This document shows positions 6,546 to 9,785 of a stretch of DNA of 9,785 bases, in pieces (position 1 is the stretch's first letter; each line of letters opens with the position of its first letter). The position numbers and the translations under genes were made by a program. The stretch is from Ferrovaceae bacterium (GTDB taxonomy: Bacteria > Pseudomonadota > Gammaproteobacteria > Burkholderiales > Ferrovaceae). Under the pieces are notes generated by a model. That model was not told where the DNA came from and made no database searches. It was given only the letters and a program-made list of their open reading frames with translations. The DNA lies in NCBI GenBank assembly GCA_027457225.1, contig DAIDTL010000033.1, positions 1 through 9,785 of the forward strand, given 5' to 3'.

Positions 6546-7696
6546 GCAGTGAAATCAGCGGTATGACCGCCAAACCCAAAAAATCCGTTGCGCTATCCGG
6601 AGTCGCTGCCGGGAACACCAGCATATGTACAGTGGGGCGCAGCGGTAACGACCTACATTACCGCGGCTATGACATTCTGGACCTGGCTCGCCATGCCACC
6701 TTTGAGGAAGTGGCGCACCTTCTGGTGCATGATCATCTTCCCAGCGCCGCCGAATTGCGCCACTACCGCAAAAAACTGAAAGCCTTGCGCGGCCTGCCCG
6801 CCCCTCTTCAGACCGTGCTGGAGCAAATTCCCGCCGCAGCCCACCCAATGGATGTGTTACGCACTGGCTGTTCCATGCTGGGTACGGTGTTGCCGGAAGT
6901 TGAAGACCACAATATCGGCGGAGCGCGTGACATCGCAGACCGGCTAATGGCGTCTTTCGGCTCGATGCTGCTTTACTGGTATCACTATTCCCACTCGGGA
7001 ATCGTCATCAATGTGGAAACCGACGACGAGACAATTGCGGGGCATTTTCTGCATTTGCTACACGGTAAGGCCCCATCAAAAAGCCACGAAAAAGCACTGG
7101 ACACCTCACTGATACTGTACGCCGAACACGAGTTTAATGCTTCCACTTTTGCTGCCCGGGTTACCTCCGGCACGCTCTCGGACATGTATTCCTGCATCAC
7201 GTCGGGAATCGGCGCCCTGCGTGGCCCCAAGCATGGAGGAGCCAACGAGGTGGCGATGAACATCATCCGCCGTTATCATTCAGCCGACGAAGCAGAGGCC
7301 GATATCCGCAAACGCATGGCTGCCAAGGAAATCGTGATCGGCTTTGGCCACCCCGTGTACACCATTGGCGACCCGCGCAACCAGGTCATCAAAGAGATTT
7401 CACGCAACATGTGTTCAGAAGCAGGTTACATGAATCTCTTCGATATTTCCGAACGTATTGAAACGGTGATGTGGGACGAGAAAAAAATGTTCCCCAACCT
7501 GGACTGGTATAGCGCATCGAGCTACCACATGATGGGCATACCCACCTTGATGTTTACTCCTTTGTTTGTCATATCCCGCACCAGTGGCTGGTCAGCACAC
7601 GCCATCGAACAACGTCAAGACAACAAGATCATCCGTCCCAGCGCCAATTACACTGGTCCGGAACCCAGGACTTTTGTCCCAATCGACCTGCGTTAA
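6542..7696 (+). CDS. prpC: 2-methylcitrate synthase
   Basis: PrpC condenses propionyl-CoA with oxaloacetate to 2-methylcitrate, the first committed step of the cycle. The 384-residue protein is a citrate synthase-family enzyme close in length to E. coli PrpC (389). It has all three catalytic residues: His231 in GPKHGGANEV, His270 in GFGHPVYTIGDPRN and Asp321 in PNLDWYSA. The form GFGHPVY instead of GFGHRVYK and the ending SGWSAHAIEQR are typical of methylcitrate synthases. GGGAGGA (6529-6535) serves as ribosome binding site. The gene overlaps prpB by 4 nt and is followed 26 nt later by prpD. Unlike gltA in this window, the frame is uninterrupted. Methylcitrate synthases often keep some activity with acetyl-CoA; in E. 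coli, activated prpC suppresses gltA loss, so this enzyme could stand in for citrate synthase here (inference). Confidence 0.97.
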   Translation: MSSEISGMTAKPKKSVALSGVAAGNTSICTVGRSGNDLHYRGYDILDLARHATFEEVAHLLVHDHLPSAAELRHYRKKLKALRGLPAPLQTVLEQIPAAAHPMDVLRTGCSMLGTVLPEVEDHNIGGARDIADRLMASFGSMLLYWYHYSHSGIVINVETDDETIAGHFLHLLHGKAPSKSHEKALDTSLILYAEHEFNASTFAARVTSGTLSDMYSCITSGIGALRGPKHGGANEVAMNIIRRYHSADEAEADIRKRMAAKEIVIGFGHPVYTIGDPRNQVIKEISRNMCSEAGYMNLFDISERIETVMWDEKKMFPNLDWYSASSYHMMGIPTLMFTPLFVISRTSGWSAHAIEQRQDNKIIRPSANYTGPEPRTFVPIDLR

Positions 7697-7722
7697 AACC
7701 CATCCTTCTCTCAGGAGCCCTC

Positions 7723-9165
7723 ATGTCCGCATCCATTTCCAATGTCCGCCCCGATCCTGACCAGGTTCTGGTGGACATTGCCCGCTATGTCGATGCCTAC
7801 CCCATCGACTCGCAGGAAGCACTGACCACAGCCCGTAACTGTCTGATCGACACCCTGGGCTGTGGTTTGGAAGCGCTATCCTATCCAGCGTGCACCAAGC
7901 TGATGGGTCCCATCGTACCCGGCACTGTGGTGCCCAATGGAGCCAAAGTTCCGGGTACCCAGTTTCAATTGGACCCGGTGCTCGCTGCGTTCAACATTGG
8001 TTGCATGATCCGCTGGCTGGATTTCAACGACACCTGGCTTGCTGCGGAATGGGGGCATCCCTCTGACAATCTGGGGGGTATTTTGGCTGTGGCCGATTGG
8101 TTATCGCGCAGCCGCGTTGCAGCTGGTAAATCGCCGCTGACCATGCGTGCAGTATTGGAAGGAATGATCAAAGCCCACGAAATTCAAGGCGTTCTGGCGA
8201 TTGAAAACAGCTTCAACCGCGTCGGCCTGGATCACGTAGTTCTGGTCAAAGTCGCATCTACTGCAATCGTCGCCAAGTTGCTTGGACTCTCCTTCGACGA
8301 AATCATCAATGCCGTGTCGCTGGCCTGGGTGGATGGCCAAAGTTTACGCACCTACCGACATGCGCCCAACACGGGTTCCCGCAAATCCTGGGCTGCAGGT
8401 GATGCCACCAGTCGCGCCGTTCGCCTGGCCCTGATGGCGCAGAAAGGCGAAATGGGCTACCCCTCGGTACTCACCGCCAAAACCTGGGGATTTTATGACG
8501 TGCTATTCAAGGGCCAACCCTTCAAATTCCAACGTCCTTATGGCAGTTACGTCATGGAAAACGTGCTGTTCAAAATTTCCTTCCCCGCCGAGTTTCATGC
8601 CCAAACCGCCGTGGAATGTGCGCTCAAACTGCATCCGCTCGTCAAGGACCGTCTCGACCAGATCGAAAAAGTGATCATCACCACCCACGAGTCGGCCATT
8701 CGCATCATTGACAAGAAGGGCCCGCTTAACAACCCCGCCGACCGTGATCATTGCATTCAGTACATGGCCGCAATCGGCATGATCTTCTGTCGCCTGACCG
8801 CGGCCGACTATGAAGACACCGTGGCAAGCGACCCGCGCATTGATACCCTGCGCGACAAAATGAGCTGTGTGGAAAACGCGCGTTACAGCAAGGAATATCA
8901 CGATCCAGACAAACGCTCCATCGCCAATGCCCTTCAGGTCTTCTTCAAGGATGGCAGCAAAACCGACCTGGTTGCCGTGGAGTACCCCATCGGTCATCGG
9001 CGCCGCCGTGCAGAAGGTATTCCGCAACTGGAGGCCAAGTTCCGGACCAACCTCGCACGCCGTTTCCCGGCCAAACAACAGCAGGCCATCCTGGCCCTGG
9101 CGCTGGATCAATCGCGCCTGGAAAATACTCCGGTCAACGAATTCGTTGACCTGTTTGTCATCTAA
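7723..9165 (+). CDS. prpD: 2-methylcitrate dehydratase (PrpD)
   Basis: PrpD of the MmgE/PrpD family removes water from 2-methylcitrate to give 2-methyl-cis-aconitate, without an Fe-S cluster. The 480-residue length is near that of E. coli PrpD (483). The conserved region WLDFNDTWLAAEWGHPSDN holds Asp100 and His112, matching active-site positions known in this family. Further conserved blocks are KSWAAGDATSRAVRLALMA and FPAEFHAQTAVECALKL, which carries another conserved His. AGGAG (7713-7717) is 5 nt from the ATG. The gene lies between prpC and an aconitase that could rehydrate its product. Other MmgE/PrpD members act on different tricarboxylates (cis-aconitate decarboxylase, for example), but length and context favour PrpD. 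It is not AcnD, the Fe-S enzyme that replaces PrpD in many betaproteobacteria. Confidence 0.95.
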   Translation: MSASISNVRPDPDQVLVDIARYVDAYPIDSQEALTTARNCLIDTLGCGLEALSYPACTKLMGPIVPGTVVPNGAKVPGTQFQLDPVLAAFNIGCMIRWLDFNDTWLAAEWGHPSDNLGGILAVADWLSRSRVAAGKSPLTMRAVLEGMIKAHEIQGVLAIENSFNRVGLDHVVLVKVASTAIVAKLLGLSFDEIINAVSLAWVDGQSLRTYRHAPNTGSRKSWAAGDATSRAVRLALMAQKGEMGYPSVLTAKTWGFYDVLFKGQPFKFQRPYGSYVMENVLFKISFPAEFHAQTAVECALKLHPLVKDRLDQIEKVIITTHESAIRIIDKKGPLNNPADRDHCIQYMAAIGMIFCRLTAADYEDTVASDPRIDTLRDKMSCVENARYSKEYHDPDKRSIANALQVFFKDGSKTDLVAVEYPIGHRRRRAEGIPQLEAKFRTNLARRFPAKQQQAILALALDQSRLENTPVNEFVDLFVI

Positions 9166-9184
9166 GCGGTTTTTGGAGAGCTTT

Positions 9185-9785
9185 ATGAGTCACAACCTGT
9201 TTGATTCCCGCAAAACGTTTACGCTCCAATCCGGTCAGGGCGCCTACTATTCCATTCCAGCCCTGGAAGCCGCAGGGATCGCCAATGTTTCGCGTTTGCC
9301 AGTGTCCATTCGCATCGTGCTGGAATCGGTGCTGCGTAATTTTGATGGTAAACGTATCACTGAAGCCCATGTGCGCGAACTGGCCAACTGGAAACCCAAG
9401 GCGGTGCGCACTGAAGAAATACCCTTTGTCGTGGCACGCGTTGTACTTCAAGACTTCACCGGGGTGCCGCTGCTGGCGGACCTGGCTGCAATGCGCAATG
9501 TGGCGCAAAGCCTGGGTAAAAACCCCAAGCGAATCGAGCCACTGGTGCCGGTTAATCTGGTAGTGGATCATTCGATTCAGGTGGATCACTACAACAGCCC
9601 CACGGCCCTCAAGGAAAACATGGCACTGGAATTCCAGCGCAACAACGAACGCTACAAGTTCATGAAATGGGGCATGCAGGCATTTGACACCTTTCGCGTG
9701 GTGCCTCCCGGGATCGGCATCGTGCACCAGGTCAATCTGGAATATCTGGCGCGTGGCGTGCTCCAAAAGGAAGGTGTGTATTACC
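9185..9785 (+). CDS. acnA: Aconitate hydratase A, N-terminal 200 codons (runs off window)
   Basis: Aconitase interconverts citrate and isocitrate through cis-aconitate; in a prp operon it is expected to hydrate 2-methyl-cis-aconitate to 2-methylisocitrate for PrpB. The open frame from ATG 9185 continues to the window end without a stop. Features of the AcnA/IRP branch are visible: LPVSIRIVLESVLRN (about residues 40-54), ARVVLQDFTGVPLLADLAAM (about 87-106), VPVNLVVDHSIQVD (about 124-137), an RYKFMKWGMQAF stretch and RVVPPGIGIVHQVNLEYLA (near 175-193). The Fe-S cysteines lie further on and cannot be checked. GGAGAG (9175-9180) is 4 nt from the start, and the gap after prpD is 19 nt, so it is almost certainly cotranscribed. 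AcnD is less likely because its N-terminal sequence differs (see the rejected items). In E. coli AcnB, not AcnA, does the methyl step, so dual use is an inference. Confidence 0.93.
   Translation, partial: MSHNLFDSRKTFTLQSGQGAYYSIPALEAAGIANVSRLPVSIRIVLESVLRNFDGKRITEAHVRELANWKPKAVRTEEIPFVVARVVLQDFTGVPLLADLAAMRNVAQSLGKNPKRIEPLVPVNLVVDHSIQVDHYNSPTALKENMALEFQRNNERYKFMKWGMQAFDTFRVVPPGIGIVHQVNLEYLARGVLQKEGVYY

Noticed and set aside
9185..9785. The last gene as acnD (Fe-S 2-methylisocitrate dehydratase), expected from typical betaproteobacterial prp loci
   Set aside because: The N-terminal blocks ARVVLQDFTGVPLLADLAAM and RVVPPGIGIVHQVNLEYLA fit AcnA, whereas AcnD has a clearly different N-terminus (FPARVVCHDILGQTALVDLA type). 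A PrpD is also already present.
1..9785. Mobile elements, CRISPR arrays, tRNA or rRNA genes, toxin or defence systems
   Set aside because: No transposase or integrase sequence, spaced repeats, cloverleaf or ribosomal RNA signal was seen. The window is fully occupied by recognised metabolic genes and one regulator.

Overview
The window carries a central-carbon island of the betaproteobacterial type. It holds two divergent gene blocks facing away from one 166-bp control region (5489-5654). The order gntR-sdhC-sdhD-sdhA-sdhB-sdhE-gltA and the protein motifs suggest a betaproteobacterium (Burkholderiales or Nitrosomonadales in the broad sense). I cannot name a genus from the sequence alone. Gene density is high, spacing is tight, and I see no mobile element, tRNA, rRNA or CRISPR.

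Leftward block (minus strand, 5488 down to 1): a GntR/UTRA regulator, the complete succinate dehydrogenase operon sdhCDAB, the flavinylation factor sdhE, and then gltA (citrate synthase). The sdh genes look fully functional: haem, quinone, FAD and Fe-S ligands are all present. gltA does not. About 12 codons are missing just before the second catalytic histidine, which throws the frame. Further on, a TAA stands where the family has Glu, although the correct frame continues past it to the window edge. Two independent lesions make this a recent pseudogene.

Rightward block (plus strand, 5655 to the end): prpB (2-methylisocitrate lyase), prpC (2-methylcitrate synthase), prpD (2-methylcitrate dehydratase) and the first 200 codons of an AcnA-type aconitase. 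Together these encode the methylcitrate cycle, which turns propionyl-CoA plus oxaloacetate into pyruvate plus succinate. PrpB releases succinate, which the SDH complex encoded opposite can oxidise. PrpC is an intact citrate-synthase homologue.

Control region: a near-perfect 20-bp inverted repeat (5545-5564) lies just upstream of a good sigma70 promoter for prpB. It also falls between the candidate -35 and -10 of the promoter for gntR-sdh, so the GntR protein probably controls both blocks from one operator. A short stem-loop sits in the prpB leader next to the ribosome binding site.

The point most worth following is the loss of gltA beside an intact, co-located prpC and aconitase. It raises the possibility that PrpC, or a second citrate synthase elsewhere, now feeds the TCA cycle.
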